From: Oceanobacter sp.
Lineage (GTDB): Bacteria; Pseudomonadota; Gammaproteobacteria; Pseudomonadales; Oceanobacteraceae
Assembly: GCA_002733645.1 (NCBI GenBank)
Contig: NVWL01000023.1
Location: 1-43,230 of the forward strand
Direction: 5' to 3'
Length of the DNA stretch: 43,230 nt
The notes under the pieces were generated by a model. That model was given only the letters and a program-made list of their open reading frames with translations. It was not told the origin of the DNA and made no database searches. Within the stretch, counting starts at the first letter, position 1; each line of letters starts with the position of its first letter. This document shows positions 17,757-26,544 of the stretch, one piece after another. Made by a program: the position numbers and the translations under genes.

Positions 17757-18652
17757 TAAAGCCCGCGCTGCCATTCCTGGCGCAAACTAATCTGCCCCGG
17801 TTTGTGTATGGCGATATCCAGCTGATCCAGCAGGCTTTGCTTGTCCTGCCCTAGACTCCCCTTGAGTGGGAGGTAATTGGAGGCGTGGTCACTTCTGAAT
17901 ATGGTGTTCTTAAGTTCTAAGTTGGCAATAAATTCACGCAACTCAATAAAAAGTCCATGCTGATCCGGCAACTCATATTTATAGCCTAGAGAATCAAAGC
18001 CAGCCTCCACGCGCGCAACCCCGAGCGGGTAGCTAACCACTAGCGTAGAAAGAAACTCAGGCTGTGTTTCAGACATTAAGCGGGCTGTGTTTATCGCATG
18101 CTGCGAACTAAGTGCCTTTCCACCCATCCCATTTAAAACCATGACAGATGAAGCAATGCCGGCCGCTTTAAGCTTAAGCAATGCCTCCTTTGTGGACTCG
18201 TAAGTTTCGCCTTTTGATATGGCCTGCAGTACTTTATCGTCACCACTCTCGGCGCCAACATAGGCAATACCAAAACCCAACTCACGAAGTCTAGTTAGAT
18301 CTCCGACGCTTTTCTTGCGAATGTTCCGCGGCAAACAATACGCACCGACCCGCTCAACCCACGGCAGTGATTCTTTTATCTGCAAAAGGATGTTTTCAAG
18401 GCGGCGCACAGGTAAAATAAGCGCATCACCATCAGCCAGAAAGACCTTGGTGAATCTAGGCCCTGCAGCTGCAGCTGCTTTGATTTCTGCTAAAACTTCC
18501 GCTTCATCACGAGCACGAAATTTTTTCTGCGGCTGAGTATACATATCGCAAAAGGTGCATTTATTCCAAGAGCAACCATTGGTTACTTGGAAAATCATGG
18601 AGCGACCTTCGCTAGGAGGGCGAAATACGGGTTCAATATAATCTGGAAACAT
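17756..18652 (-). CDS. radical SAM protein (COG1032-like) with a CX4CX2C cluster motif
   Basis: 298 residues. The cluster-binding cysteines are Cys27, Cys32 and Cys35 in NGCSWNKCTFCDMY, spaced CX4CX2C rather than the usual CX3CX2C. FLADGDALIL and VGAESGDDKVLQAISKG are the barrel motifs typical of radical SAM enzymes. No B12-binding or C-terminal TRAM domain is present. The substrate is unknown. The stop codon touches the 13-bp repeat array, after which DUF1285 begins on the same strand. The upstream gap to tRNA-Leu is 41 bases. Confidence 0.88.
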   Translation of the reverse strand: MFPDYIEPVFRPPSEGRSMIFQVTNGCSWNKCTFCDMYTQPQKKFRARDEAEVLAEIKAAAAAGPRFTKVFLADGDALILPVRRLENILLQIKESLPWVERVGAYCLPRNIRKKSVGDLTRLRELGFGIAYVGAESGDDKVLQAISKGETYESTKEALLKLKAAGIASSVMVLNGMGGKALSSQHAINTARLMSETQPEFLSTLVVSYPLGVARVEAGFDSLGYKYELPDQHGLFIELREFIANLELKNTIFRSDHASNYLPLKGSLGQDKQSLLDQLDIAIHKPGQISLRQEWQRGL

Positions 18653-18693
18653 AGTGCTATCACCTGAGTAAAAACGGAGACTGCGCAGTATAA

Positions 18694-18779
18694 TGGTGCC
18701 CGGGGCCGGAATTGAACCGGCACACTCTATGAGCGGGAGATTTTAAATCTCCTGTGTCTACCAATTCCACCACCCGGGC
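18694..18779 (-). tRNA. tRNA-Leu (anticodon TAA)
   Basis: 86 bases including encoded CCA. The acceptor GCCCGGG pairs with CCCGGGC; the anticodon loop reads TTTAAAA with TAA; the variable arm is long, as in type II tRNAs; the T loop is GTTCAATTC. It is the third tRNA of the Gly-Cys-Leu cluster, matching the E. coli glyW-cysT-leuZ position. Confidence 0.96.
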
Positions 18780-18829
18780 TAATAGGGTTGCCTTACGGCC
18801 AATCAATCACTGGAGTCAGGATTGAAAAG

Positions 18830-18903
18830 TGGAGGCGCGAGCCGGAGTCGAACCGGCCTACGTGGATTTGCAATCCAGTGCATAACCGCTTTGCTATCGC
18901 GCC
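18830..18903 (-). tRNA. tRNA-Cys (anticodon GCA)
   Basis: 74 bases including encoded CCA. The acceptor GGCGCGA pairs with TCGCGCC; the anticodon arm is TGGATTGCAAATCCA with GCA; the T arm is GCCGGTTCGACTCCGGC. It lies 50 bases upstream of tRNA-Leu in transcription order. Confidence 0.96.
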
Positions 18904-19108
18904 TTAATCTATCTGGCAAATAAGCACTGGATTCCAGCGACCTACTTACATTCAGCGCTTTGCTATCGCGCCTTAATCTATCTGGCAAATAAGCACTGGA
19001 TTCCAGCGGCCTACTTACATTCAGCGCTTTGCTATCGCGCCTAAATCTTTGCCCAAGTAAACACCGGATTTCAGTGCCCTATTGCATTTTAGTGCTTTGC
19101 GATCGCGC
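18904..19108 (-). repeat. three tandem tRNA-Cys-like fragments in the tRNA operon spacer
   Basis: Copies lie at 18904-18972, 18973-19041 and 19042-19108. The first two are 69 bases and differ at one position; the third is diverged. On the minus strand copies 1 and 2 start with the same 17 bases as tRNA-Cys (GGCGCGATAGCAAAGCG) and keep a GTAGG(C/T)CG like its variable/T region. They lack an anticodon arm and a matching 3' acceptor, so they are not functional tRNAs. Each keeps a hairpin near CTGGAATCCAG. Confidence 0.9.
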
Positions 19109-19136
19109 TTAACATTCTAAATCCTAAGATGAAGAA

Positions 19137-19212
19137 TGGAGCGGGAAAGGAGACTCGAACTCCCGACCCCAACCTTGGCAAGGTTGTGCTCTACCAACTG
19201 AGCTATTCCCGC
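19137..19212 (-). tRNA. tRNA-Gly (anticodon GCC)
   Basis: 76 bases including encoded CCA. The acceptor GCGGGAA pairs with TTCCCGC; the anticodon arm is ACCTTGCCAAGGT with GCC; the T loop is GTTCGAGTC. It is the first tRNA of the operon, 233 bases before tRNA-Cys, with a strong promoter just upstream. Confidence 0.97.
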
Positions 19213-19225
19213 TTAAGTGCTGCGC

Positions 19226-19253
19226 ATTGTAAATATCGTAGCTGGTGAGTCAA
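19226..19253 (-). promoter_or_regulatory. promoter of the Gly-Cys-Leu tRNA operon
   Basis: The minus strand shows TTGACT (19253-19248), a 16-base spacer and TACAAT (19231-19226), then a GC-rich discriminator GCGCAGC before tRNA-Gly. Such discriminators are typical of stringently controlled stable-RNA promoters; regulation by ppGpp here is inference. Confidence 0.85.
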
Positions 19254-19335
19254 GCCTTTTTTCTTAATTTTTAAGAACTTAGCTCAACTCGTTGATTCTC
19301 AAACACACCACTCGGAATGATATCTGACCAATAGA

Positions 19336-19878
19336 TTAGCGCTTTAACTCAGGCCATGCAGCTTTAAGGTAAACGAGCATTGACCAAAGAGTTAACACTG
19401 CGGCCGCATACAGTGCGTACATACCTATCATTTCATAAGCACTGCCATCGGATGCACCCAATAATATAGCGATGGACGCCATCTGCAGCGCTGTTTTGAT
19501 CTTGCCAATATTACTCACTGCGACACTGGCGCGTTTTCCTAATTCAGCCATCCACTCTCGCAATGCCGAAATAACAATCTCACGACCAACGATAATCATT
19601 GCAGGAATAGTCAGCCATATGTCTGCAAAGTGCTCTACCAGCAATACCAGTGCGACACACACAATCAACTTATCAGCCACAGGATCAAGAAAAGCGCCCA
19701 AAGCAGAGGTTTGGTTTAGTTTGCGGGCCAGGTAGCCATCCAGCCAATCTGTCGCCGCCGCTGCTGCAAACAGTAACGCCGCCCATATGCGTCCGCTTTC
19801 GCCTAGCCAGTAAAAACAAATCACCATCAACGGAATCATAAAGATCCGACCCAAAGTGAGCGTGTTGGGTACATTCAT
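19336..19878 (-). CDS. pgsA: CDP-diacylglycerol--glycerol-3-phosphate 3-phosphatidyltransferase
   Basis: 180 residues, an integral membrane enzyme that makes phosphatidylglycerol phosphate, the first committed step to phosphatidylglycerol and cardiolipin. The CDP-alcohol phosphotransferase motif is complete: DWLDGYLARKL, then GAFLDPVADK (D-x2-DG-x2-AR-x8-G-x3-D-x3-D) at about residues 44-70. Several membrane helices flank it. The opening MNVPNTLTLGRI is typical. It follows uvrC by 8 bases, the conserved uvrC-pgsA arrangement, and precedes the tRNA operon. Confidence 0.97.
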   Translation of the reverse strand: MNVPNTLTLGRIFMIPLMVICFYWLGESGRIWAALLFAAAAATDWLDGYLARKLNQTSALGAFLDPVADKLIVCVALVLLVEHFADIWLTIPAMIIVGREIVISALREWMAELGKRASVAVSNIGKIKTALQMASIAILLGASDGSAYEMIGMYALYAAAVLTLWSMLVYLKAAWPELKR

Positions 19879-19886
19879 CGGGGGTA

Positions 19887-21713
19887 CTACTCCTGTTCTT
19901 CCCCATGCAGGGAGGCAAATATTTTAGCCGCCAAGGACTTACTAATCCCTGGCACTTTTTCAAACTCGTCCCTTGGCGCACCGCGCATATTACGCAGACT
20001 ACCAAAATGAAGCAAAAGCTCTCTGCGCCGTTTTGGACCAACCCCAGGAAGGGTTTCTATATCAGACTGCCCTCTTTTCTTTGCTCGAGCCTTTCTGTGC
20101 CCAGTAATCGCAAAGCGATGAGCCTCATCACGAACATACTGCAGCAATCTAAACCCTTCATCATGAGGGTTGGGCATAAGGGGCCTTACGGCCTCTGGTC
20201 GCCAAAGAAATTCCCAGCCACTTTTTCGGGTCGTCCCTTTTGAGATCCCCAGCAGGAAAACACTCGGCAGCTCAAGATCTTCCAACACTGTATTTACACG
20301 CGACACTTGCCCTTGCCCACCATCGATCAATAATAAGTCAGGTAAATCGCCTTGATCTTTCATTCTTGTTAAATGCCGCCTAACAGAATCCTCAAGGGCC
20401 GCATAATCATCTCCTGCCGTCACGTGCTTCACCGAGAAGCGACGATAGCGCGATTTATCCAACCCCTCCTGCCCATACACAACACACGATGCGTAAGCCG
20501 CTTCTCCTTGCGCATGACTAATATCAAAACATTCAATTCGCTTAGGTGTCGCTGGCATATCCAACAGTGTCGAAACCAATTCAAGCTTATCAAGTGCCAC
20601 CCGATGCCCTGACAGCTTTGACTGAATACTGGTTCTAGCATTTTCCTGCGCCATCACCAACCACTGGCGCGCCTCACCCCTAACGCCCCGCATGTGCTTC
20701 GCGCGCTCTCCGCGCTGCTTAAGTACATCCAGCATTGGGGCTAACCTATCCCCCTCAATATCGGCAATAATATTGTCGGGCAGCATATCTGAAGCGTGCC
20801 CACCAATGTAATATTGCTCAATAAACGTAATCAGCACATCGTCAGCGTCATCTCCCGCAGGATTACCCGGAAAAAAACTTTGCGAGTTGGTTAATCGCCC
20901 CACACGAAACATAAGTTTTTGCACGCAAACTACCGATTGCCATTCTGTAATCGCCCACACGTCTGCGTCGTGATCACCACTTTCAACTGTTTGGCGTTCC
21001 TGAATTCGGCGCAAGAAATCAATACGATCTCGATATTCAGCGGCCTTCTCGAATTCTAAAAAGCCTGATGCTTCATCCATCGCGCCTTGCAGATCAGTAA
21101 TCAATACTCGAGATTTGCCTTCTAGAAATAAACGAGTTCGCTCTATATCCCGCTGATATTCAGCTTCTGAAATAAGGCCGACACATGGTGCCGAACAGCG
21201 CTTAATTTCATATTGCAAACACGGACGACTGCGATGATTAAAGTATGAGTCTTCACAATTTCTCAGCAAAAACAGACGCTGAATATAGTTCTGCGCCTCT
21301 CGCACTGCTTGCGAATTCGGGTAGGGGCCATAGTAATTCCCTGATCGTTTACGCTTACCACGCCGATAAGCCAACAAAGGATACTTATGATCCGACAGGT
21401 GTAGATAAGGATAAGATTTATCATCTTTAAGCAAGATATTGTAAGGCGGACGATGCTGTTTAATCAGGGTCTGTTCAAGGATTAAGGCTTCGGACTCACT
21501 CGCCGTCACAGTAATATCTAAGTGATCAATTTTGGCAACAAGCGCAACCGTTTTGGTGTTTAACCCACGAGCACGAAAGTAACTCGACACGCGATTTTTT
21601 AGGTTTTTGGCTTTGCCAACATAGAGCAGCTGCTGGTCTGCGTCATACATACGATAAACCCCTGCTCTTTGAGTCAGGGATTGTAGAAAGGCTTTGATAT
21701 CAAAGGATGGCAT
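19887..21713 (-). CDS. uvrC: excinuclease ABC subunit C
   Basis: 608 residues, full length. UvrC makes both incisions in nucleotide excision repair. The N-terminal GIY-YIG nuclease reads AGVYRMYDADQQLLYVGKAKN; CLQYEIKRCSAPCVG is the conserved cysteine region; a UVR motif lies near AMDEASGFLEFEKAAEYRDR; the RNase H-like half has ECFDISHAQGE and LLIDGGQGQ; tandem helix-hairpin-helix motifs close it (LPGVGPKRRREL, VPGISKSLA). The ATG overlaps the gacA stop as TAATG, so the two are coupled as in other gammaproteobacteria. Confidence 0.98.
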   Translation of the reverse strand: MPSFDIKAFLQSLTQRAGVYRMYDADQQLLYVGKAKNLKNRVSSYFRARGLNTKTVALVAKIDHLDITVTASESEALILEQTLIKQHRPPYNILLKDDKSYPYLHLSDHKYPLLAYRRGKRKRSGNYYGPYPNSQAVREAQNYIQRLFLLRNCEDSYFNHRSRPCLQYEIKRCSAPCVGLISEAEYQRDIERTRLFLEGKSRVLITDLQGAMDEASGFLEFEKAAEYRDRIDFLRRIQERQTVESGDHDADVWAITEWQSVVCVQKLMFRVGRLTNSQSFFPGNPAGDDADDVLITFIEQYYIGGHASDMLPDNIIADIEGDRLAPMLDVLKQRGERAKHMRGVRGEARQWLVMAQENARTSIQSKLSGHRVALDKLELVSTLLDMPATPKRIECFDISHAQGEAAYASCVVYGQEGLDKSRYRRFSVKHVTAGDDYAALEDSVRRHLTRMKDQGDLPDLLLIDGGQGQVSRVNTVLEDLELPSVFLLGISKGTTRKSGWEFLWRPEAVRPLMPNPHDEGFRLLQYVRDEAHRFAITGHRKARAKKRGQSDIETLPGVGPKRRRELLLHFGSLRNMRGAPRDEFEKVPGISKSLAAKIFASLHGEEQE

Positions 21714-22360
21714 TAACTTGTTTCGTTAGGATCAATCAACCCGAAGCGTAGCGCCAAATGAGTAAGAGCCACATCATTATCAACACTGAGCTTTTCAAAT
21801 ATTCGATACCGATAACTATTAACCGTTTTCGGACTCAAAAATAAAGCCTCACTAATCTGAGCAACCTTCTGGCACTTTACAATCATAATGGCAATTTGCA
21901 GCTCTCGCTCAGACAAGGCGTCAAACGGAGAGCCCGATTCGCCTTGAAAAGGCCTCAAGGCCATCTTTTGTGCAATTTCTGGACTAATGTACTTTTGCCC
22001 AGATTTCACTTTAATGATGGCGCGCAGCATCTCATCTAGATGCGCTCCTTTGGTTAAGTAACCAGAGGCGCCAATTTTCATCAATCGAGAAGTATAAGGG
22101 TCGCCGTCATAAACGGTAAGCGCAACAATTTGAATCTCAGGCTGACGCTGGAGAATTTTTTGCGTTGCTTCCATCCCACCAATGCCGGGCATGTTGATAT
22201 CCATCAAGATAACATCAGGCTCAAGCTCCCGAGACATTACGATGGCCTCTTCGCCGCTAGCGGCCTGCCCAATAACATCTATTTGCTCTGCATCAGCAAG
22301 CAGCCGGCTAATGCCAGACCTCACCAATTCAAGATCATCAACTACAAGAACGCGTATCAA
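21713..22360 (-). CDS. gacA: response regulator of the GacS/BarA system
   Basis: 215 residues (UvrY in E. coli). The receiver domain has acidic residues VVDD, the phosphorylation Asp in VILMDINMPGIGG (about residue 54), Thr/Ser in VALTVYD and Lys in YLTKGAH. The C-terminal LuxR-type HTH reads LSERELQIAIMIVKCQKVAQI, then LFLSPKTVNSYRYRIFEKL. In relatives it activates Rsm/Csr-titrating small RNAs. The start is TTG at 22360 with GAGG 6 bases upstream; a weak start suggests low expression. It lies 51 bases after patZ and overlaps uvrC. Confidence 0.95.
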   Translation of the reverse strand: MIRVLVVDDLELVRSGISRLLADAEQIDVIGQAASGEEAIVMSRELEPDVILMDINMPGIGGMEATQKILQRQPEIQIVALTVYDGDPYTSRLMKIGASGYLTKGAHLDEMLRAIIKVKSGQKYISPEIAQKMALRPFQGESGSPFDALSERELQIAIMIVKCQKVAQISEALFLSPKTVNSYRYRIFEKLSVDNDVALTHLALRFGLIDPNETS

Positions 22361-22411
22361 AGTAATCCTCTATGCAAACGATCGTTCAGAATGGGGAATA
22401 TACCAAAGCCA

Positions 22412-25129
22412 TTACACTGGGTATATGCGTTTACTCTGCCAACTATACTTCATTGGATTAAGTGACTTAGCGACTTCAACCACACCTTCAGCCGAATTCA
22501 TGTTTTGGGTGAAGCCTAAGCGCTGAGCAAGCTTAAGCATAGGCCCATTTTCAGGAAGCACGGATCCATAAATTTGGATGACGCCACGCTCCGTCAGATA
22601 ATCAATAATACGACTCATCAAGTGATGCCCAAGACGCTCACCACGACTGTTATCATCGACAATCACAGAGAATTCAGCAGCAACATCATCGGGGTCAATC
22701 CAAACACGGACCACACCAAATAACAGCCCCTCTTTCAAGGCAATAAATGCCATCTCACGATCGTAATCAATCTGTGTTAAACGAGCTAATTCGGTATGAT
22801 CAAAACGGCGTCGTGACGAGAAAAAACGCAAACGCAAACTCTCCGCACTCAAGCCATTGTAGAACGCTTCCAGTTGCGGCTCATCCTCACCACGAATAGG
22901 ACGCACCAAGTAATTATTACCTTGTGGGCTTTGATAGTCCCCAGTCAATTCTGTGGGGTACGGCAATATAGCGCATTTCATTGGCTGCCCGACCTTGGCG
23001 GCCACCCCTATGACCCTAAAGCGCCCAATTTGATGGCGTATTGCATTTACTTCCAAACCTTCCAGCCAAGTATGGTTCAGCGCAATATGAGATAAAGCCA
23101 CCAACCAACGCTCAAGAGTCAGTAAATCTTTTTCAGGGTCTTCAGAGCGCTCTTCCAACACTTCGAAAAAGTGAGATCGACGGATCAGCTTCTCTGCCAA
23201 ATTTGCATTCAACGGAGGCAAAGCCACTCGCCTATCTACCAATATGTCAGCCGTTGTCCCTCCTCCACCAAAAAACAAAAAGGGGCCTATTTCATCATCG
23301 CGACCGATACCAAAAGAGAACTGAAGATTATCAAGCGCACGATGCATAGTTTGGAGTGTATATCCCAGCACTGGGCTTTCAGGGAAGCGATCTCGTATTA
23401 ATGCCTCAAGAGAATTAGCCGCGGGCTTCAATTCTTTCGGGTGGCCTAGATCACGAACCACACTGCGAATCCGCTCACGAGGGTTATCACCATAAGCAAA
23501 AGGATACAGGTAGTCGCGGTGATGAACTCGAAGCACCCAAGGTGACGGTACGCTCTCGGCATCCTCAATAAGAGCATCTAGGTCACGCCTGTAAATATTA
23601 TCCGCACAAGGGAAGCCATAAGCCCGCAATAACTCATACGCCGACTCCGGTGGCAAATACTCGCCAACACCAAAGCTTTTTCTTAGCTGCGCATCAAGGC
23701 GGCTATGCTGCGCAGTGATAGGAATTTCGAGACTCTCAGGGGTCTCTCGGAGCAAATCCTGGGTTTTTTGATGCTGTACCATGTACATATATGACTTCAC
23801 AGCATTGTCTGGAGTTTCAAAGGTAGGAATCAGCGCCCTATCAAAGGCCGCCCTAGCCCCCTCAACCGAGTACTCCCCGACCCAGCTCGTCAATACGGTT
23901 TTCTGAGTGCGCGCCGCAACATCAATCAATGCTTCGGCATTTGCCAGTGGATCTGTGCCTAGCCCTGGCGTATAAACAACTAATAGAGCATCCACCGATT
24001 TATCCAACAACACCGTTGTGGCAACGTTTTTCAACTGCTCAGGGTCTAGCTCGGGGTTTAGTAGAATTGGGTTTTCGGCCTTCAAATAATCAGGCAAGCT
24101 CGCGAGTAATTTCTTTTGCGTATCGCGCTCAAGCGTTGCCAACATTCCCTTATCATAAAACAACCTGTCAACCGCGATGATCGCGGGACCTCGTCCGTTG
24201 GCAATAATAGCCAATCGCGGCCCAAAGCGTTCACGACGCCCCCCAAGGGCATCCACGCAATCGAACAATTCATCGGTAGCATTTACCCGCAACACCCCTG
24301 CTCGCGCCAAGACTTCATCAATCAGATCATCCCTGCGTGCTAGCCCCTTAGGCGCAACAACTTTATTTAAAGGGCTATCAGGAAAGCGATTATTCTTAAC
24401 CGCAAGCACGAGCTTATGGCGAGACGCTGCTCGCAGAGAGCGAACCAGTCCTCGCCCTGAACGAATTTCATCCAACTGCACCAGCAGAGTACGTACTTTG
24501 GGTTCTTGAGCAATATAATCAATCAAATCAGAAATCGTAACATCCTCGCTGCGTCCCAGTGTTGCAACGTGCGAGAAACCAATCCCTCGACTGTACGCCC
24601 AATCCATAACCCCCGACGCCAGCGTACCTGATTGACCAATATAAGCGATGTGGCCTTTTTTAACAGGCACATGCAAAAAGCTCGCGTTTAGGTTTCGGTG
24701 TGAGATAACAATTCCCAGACAATCGGGGCCTAAAATCCGCATACGAGTCTGCTGAATGATTCGATCAATCTTTTCTGAATTTGGACGATACTGCCAAGAG
24801 CGTGTTCTCGCCATGCCGCCGGTCAAGATCATCGCCGCCTCAACACCAATAGCATGAAGTTGCTTTATCACACGAGGAACCGTGTCGGCAGGCGTGCAAA
24901 TAATTGCCAAGTCAGGCACATTGGACTTCAACTGGGAGACTTTCGAAAACGCAGTAACGCCATAGACACTGTCATAGCCTCGGCTATTGACTGGCAAGAT
25001 GGTACCCGGAAATTCACCCTGCGTAATATTACGCATAATTGCACCGCCCAAGCTTCCTTTACGCTCAGATGCACCAATAACTGCGACCGTTTCTGGTTTG
25101 AAAAAGCGTTCCAGTGAGCGGGTGCCCAT
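22412..25129 (-). CDS. patZ: protein lysine acetyltransferase, acyl-CoA synthetase-like plus GNAT (PatZ/YfiQ type)
   Basis: 905 residues, close to the family's size of just under 900. The N-terminal NDP-forming acyl-CoA synthetase-like domain opens SLERFFKPETVAVIGASERKG, with IGQSGTLASGVMDWA around residue 170. An ATP-grasp-like part follows (about 490-710). A GNAT domain closes it from about residue 730: LRLRFFSSRRRFDHTELARL, MAFIALKEG, VIVDDNSRGERLGHHLMSRI and YGSVLPENGPMLKLAQRLGF. In enterics this enzyme acetylates and inactivates acetyl-CoA synthetase and other proteins. GGGGGA lies 7 bases before the ATG. A deacetylase-like gene is divergent, 77 bases away. Confidence 0.93.
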   Translation of the reverse strand: MGTRSLERFFKPETVAVIGASERKGSLGGAIMRNITQGEFPGTILPVNSRGYDSVYGVTAFSKVSQLKSNVPDLAIICTPADTVPRVIKQLHAIGVEAAMILTGGMARTRSWQYRPNSEKIDRIIQQTRMRILGPDCLGIVISHRNLNASFLHVPVKKGHIAYIGQSGTLASGVMDWAYSRGIGFSHVATLGRSEDVTISDLIDYIAQEPKVRTLLVQLDEIRSGRGLVRSLRAASRHKLVLAVKNNRFPDSPLNKVVAPKGLARRDDLIDEVLARAGVLRVNATDELFDCVDALGGRRERFGPRLAIIANGRGPAIIAVDRLFYDKGMLATLERDTQKKLLASLPDYLKAENPILLNPELDPEQLKNVATTVLLDKSVDALLVVYTPGLGTDPLANAEALIDVAARTQKTVLTSWVGEYSVEGARAAFDRALIPTFETPDNAVKSYMYMVQHQKTQDLLRETPESLEIPITAQHSRLDAQLRKSFGVGEYLPPESAYELLRAYGFPCADNIYRRDLDALIEDAESVPSPWVLRVHHRDYLYPFAYGDNPRERIRSVVRDLGHPKELKPAANSLEALIRDRFPESPVLGYTLQTMHRALDNLQFSFGIGRDDEIGPFLFFGGGGTTADILVDRRVALPPLNANLAEKLIRRSHFFEVLEERSEDPEKDLLTLERWLVALSHIALNHTWLEGLEVNAIRHQIGRFRVIGVAAKVGQPMKCAILPYPTELTGDYQSPQGNNYLVRPIRGEDEPQLEAFYNGLSAESLRLRFFSSRRRFDHTELARLTQIDYDREMAFIALKEGLLFGVVRVWIDPDDVAAEFSVIVDDNSRGERLGHHLMSRIIDYLTERGVIQIYGSVLPENGPMLKLAQRLGFTQNMNSAEGVVEVAKSLNPMKYSWQSKRIYPV

Positions 25130-25206
25130 CTTAAATCCCCCTTATCGTGCTGGTGTTTTCATGCCTGAAGGTTAAACTGGACAAAAATCGCTGGCCAGAC
25201 CCTCTA

Positions 25207-26124
25207 ATGACATTTGCATTTTACACATCAGAAGAGCACTTCTCACATCAAACGGAAGATGATCATCCTGAGCATGCGATGCGTATCATGGCTATTGAAC
25301 AGGAGCTTAAATCGCGCAACCTATGGGAGCAACTGATTCATGCCAATGGAGAAGAAGCCAACCTACCAGATATACTCCGAGCTCACAGCAAAGGATACGT
25401 CGAACAACTCCATCTCATCCAGCCAAAGCATGGCCACATCTACGTTGATGAAGACACCGCAATGACGCCGGGGTCGCTAAAAGCCGCATTATGGTCTGCC
25501 GGTTCATGTACAACAGCCCTAGATGCACTTACTGCCAATAAGTTTAGCTCAGCGTTTGTGGCAACACGCCCGCCCGGCCATCACGCCGAACATAAAAAAG
25601 CCATGGGGTTTTGCTTCTTTAATAATGTTGCTATCAGCGCATTAAGAGCGGCCGACATTCATCACTACCAACGCATTGCCGTGCTCGACTTCGACGCCCA
25701 CCAAGGCAACGGCACAATAGATATTCTTGGAAACGATCAGCGCTTTTTACTGCTATCAAGTTTTCAGCACCCCTTTTATCCATACACACACTATCAAGAG
25801 TCCAAATACACTAATTTAATCAATGTACCTTTGGCATCCGGAGCAGGTAGTGCGACCTTTCGAGCCGCGATTGAAGAGCGCTGGCTACCTGCATTGAAGC
25901 ACTTCGGCCCAGAAATCATTATTGTATCTGCGGGATTCGATGGTCATAAAGATGACCCAATGGCTGAATTAAATTTGACCGATGATGATTACCGCTGGTT
26001 AGGTGAGCTCATACACAAACACACCAATCCAAAGCGAGTCCCCATACTCAGCATATTAGAGGGTGGCTACAACTTAAACGCTCTAGGTCGCTCAGTGTCA
26101 GAGTATATAAATGGCGCAAAATAA
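25207..26124 (+). CDS. histone deacetylase-like zinc amidohydrolase
   Basis: 305 residues from the ATG at 25207 (MTFAFYTSEEHFSHQTEDDH); the frame is open 20 codons further to a GTG but without family residues. The class II HDAC-type fold shows HPEHAMRI, TRPPGHHAEHKKAMGFCFFN (catalytic His pair), VLDFDAHQGNGT (zinc-binding Asp and His) and VSAGFDGHKDDP (zinc Asp), ending ILEGGYNLNALG. All catalytic residues are present. The substrate could be acetyl-lysine, an acetylpolyamine or another amide. Its position divergent from patZ suggests a protein deacetylase (inference). Confidence 0.93.
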   Translation: MTFAFYTSEEHFSHQTEDDHPEHAMRIMAIEQELKSRNLWEQLIHANGEEANLPDILRAHSKGYVEQLHLIQPKHGHIYVDEDTAMTPGSLKAALWSAGSCTTALDALTANKFSSAFVATRPPGHHAEHKKAMGFCFFNNVAISALRAADIHHYQRIAVLDFDAHQGNGTIDILGNDQRFLLLSSFQHPFYPYTHYQESKYTNLINVPLASGAGSATFRAAIEERWLPALKHFGPEIIIVSAGFDGHKDDPMAELNLTDDDYRWLGELIHKHTNPKRVPILSILEGGYNLNALGRSVSEYINGAK

Positions 26125-26257
26125 GTAACTTCTGGCACGACACAATCAAAAGTACGCACCTTGTTACTTTAAATCACAGAATCAGACACAACCCCTCATG
26201 AAAGCCTGCGCGCTCTGCGGCACACTAAATTCATATTCAAGGGCGAGAGAGATTCAC

Positions 26258-26410
26258 ATGATCAATAAAAACGCATCAGGAATTATCCAAGTAGCGGTTG
26301 CAAACCCGGTATCATTACAACGAATCACCCGCATGGAATGGGCACTGGCCGCTTTAATCGCGGGATGGAGTGGATCGGTCCTCGCCATAGCAATAATGCG
26401 ACTCATCTAG
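26258..26410 (+). CDS. possible 50-residue single-span membrane protein
   Basis: An open frame MINKNASGIIQVAVANPVSL and onward to RLI*, with one membrane helix near its C-terminus (WALAALIAGWSGSVLAIAIM). GAGAGA sits 5 bases before this ATG; a longer in-frame start at 26198 lacks a site. I do not recognise a family. Composition is plausible for a small membrane protein, but this could be chance. Confidence 0.35.
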   Translation: MINKNASGIIQVAVANPVSLQRITRMEWALAALIAGWSGSVLAIAIMRLI

Positions 26411-26544
26411 GGTGGTGGTCTATTTATTAAAAAGTAACGGCCTGTTTGTTAATGTGGCGCCAAGCCGAAAAAGACCATCTCAGCTTGAGGCTCCATTCAA
26501 GTAAATATCAAGAAGTTCAATGTTAAAGCTAGACGATATTAGCA

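Noticed and set aside
18803-18988. 61-residue ORF on the minus strand
   Set aside because: It lies across tRNA-Cys and the tRNA-like repeats, and its repeated peptide simply reflects the repeated DNA.
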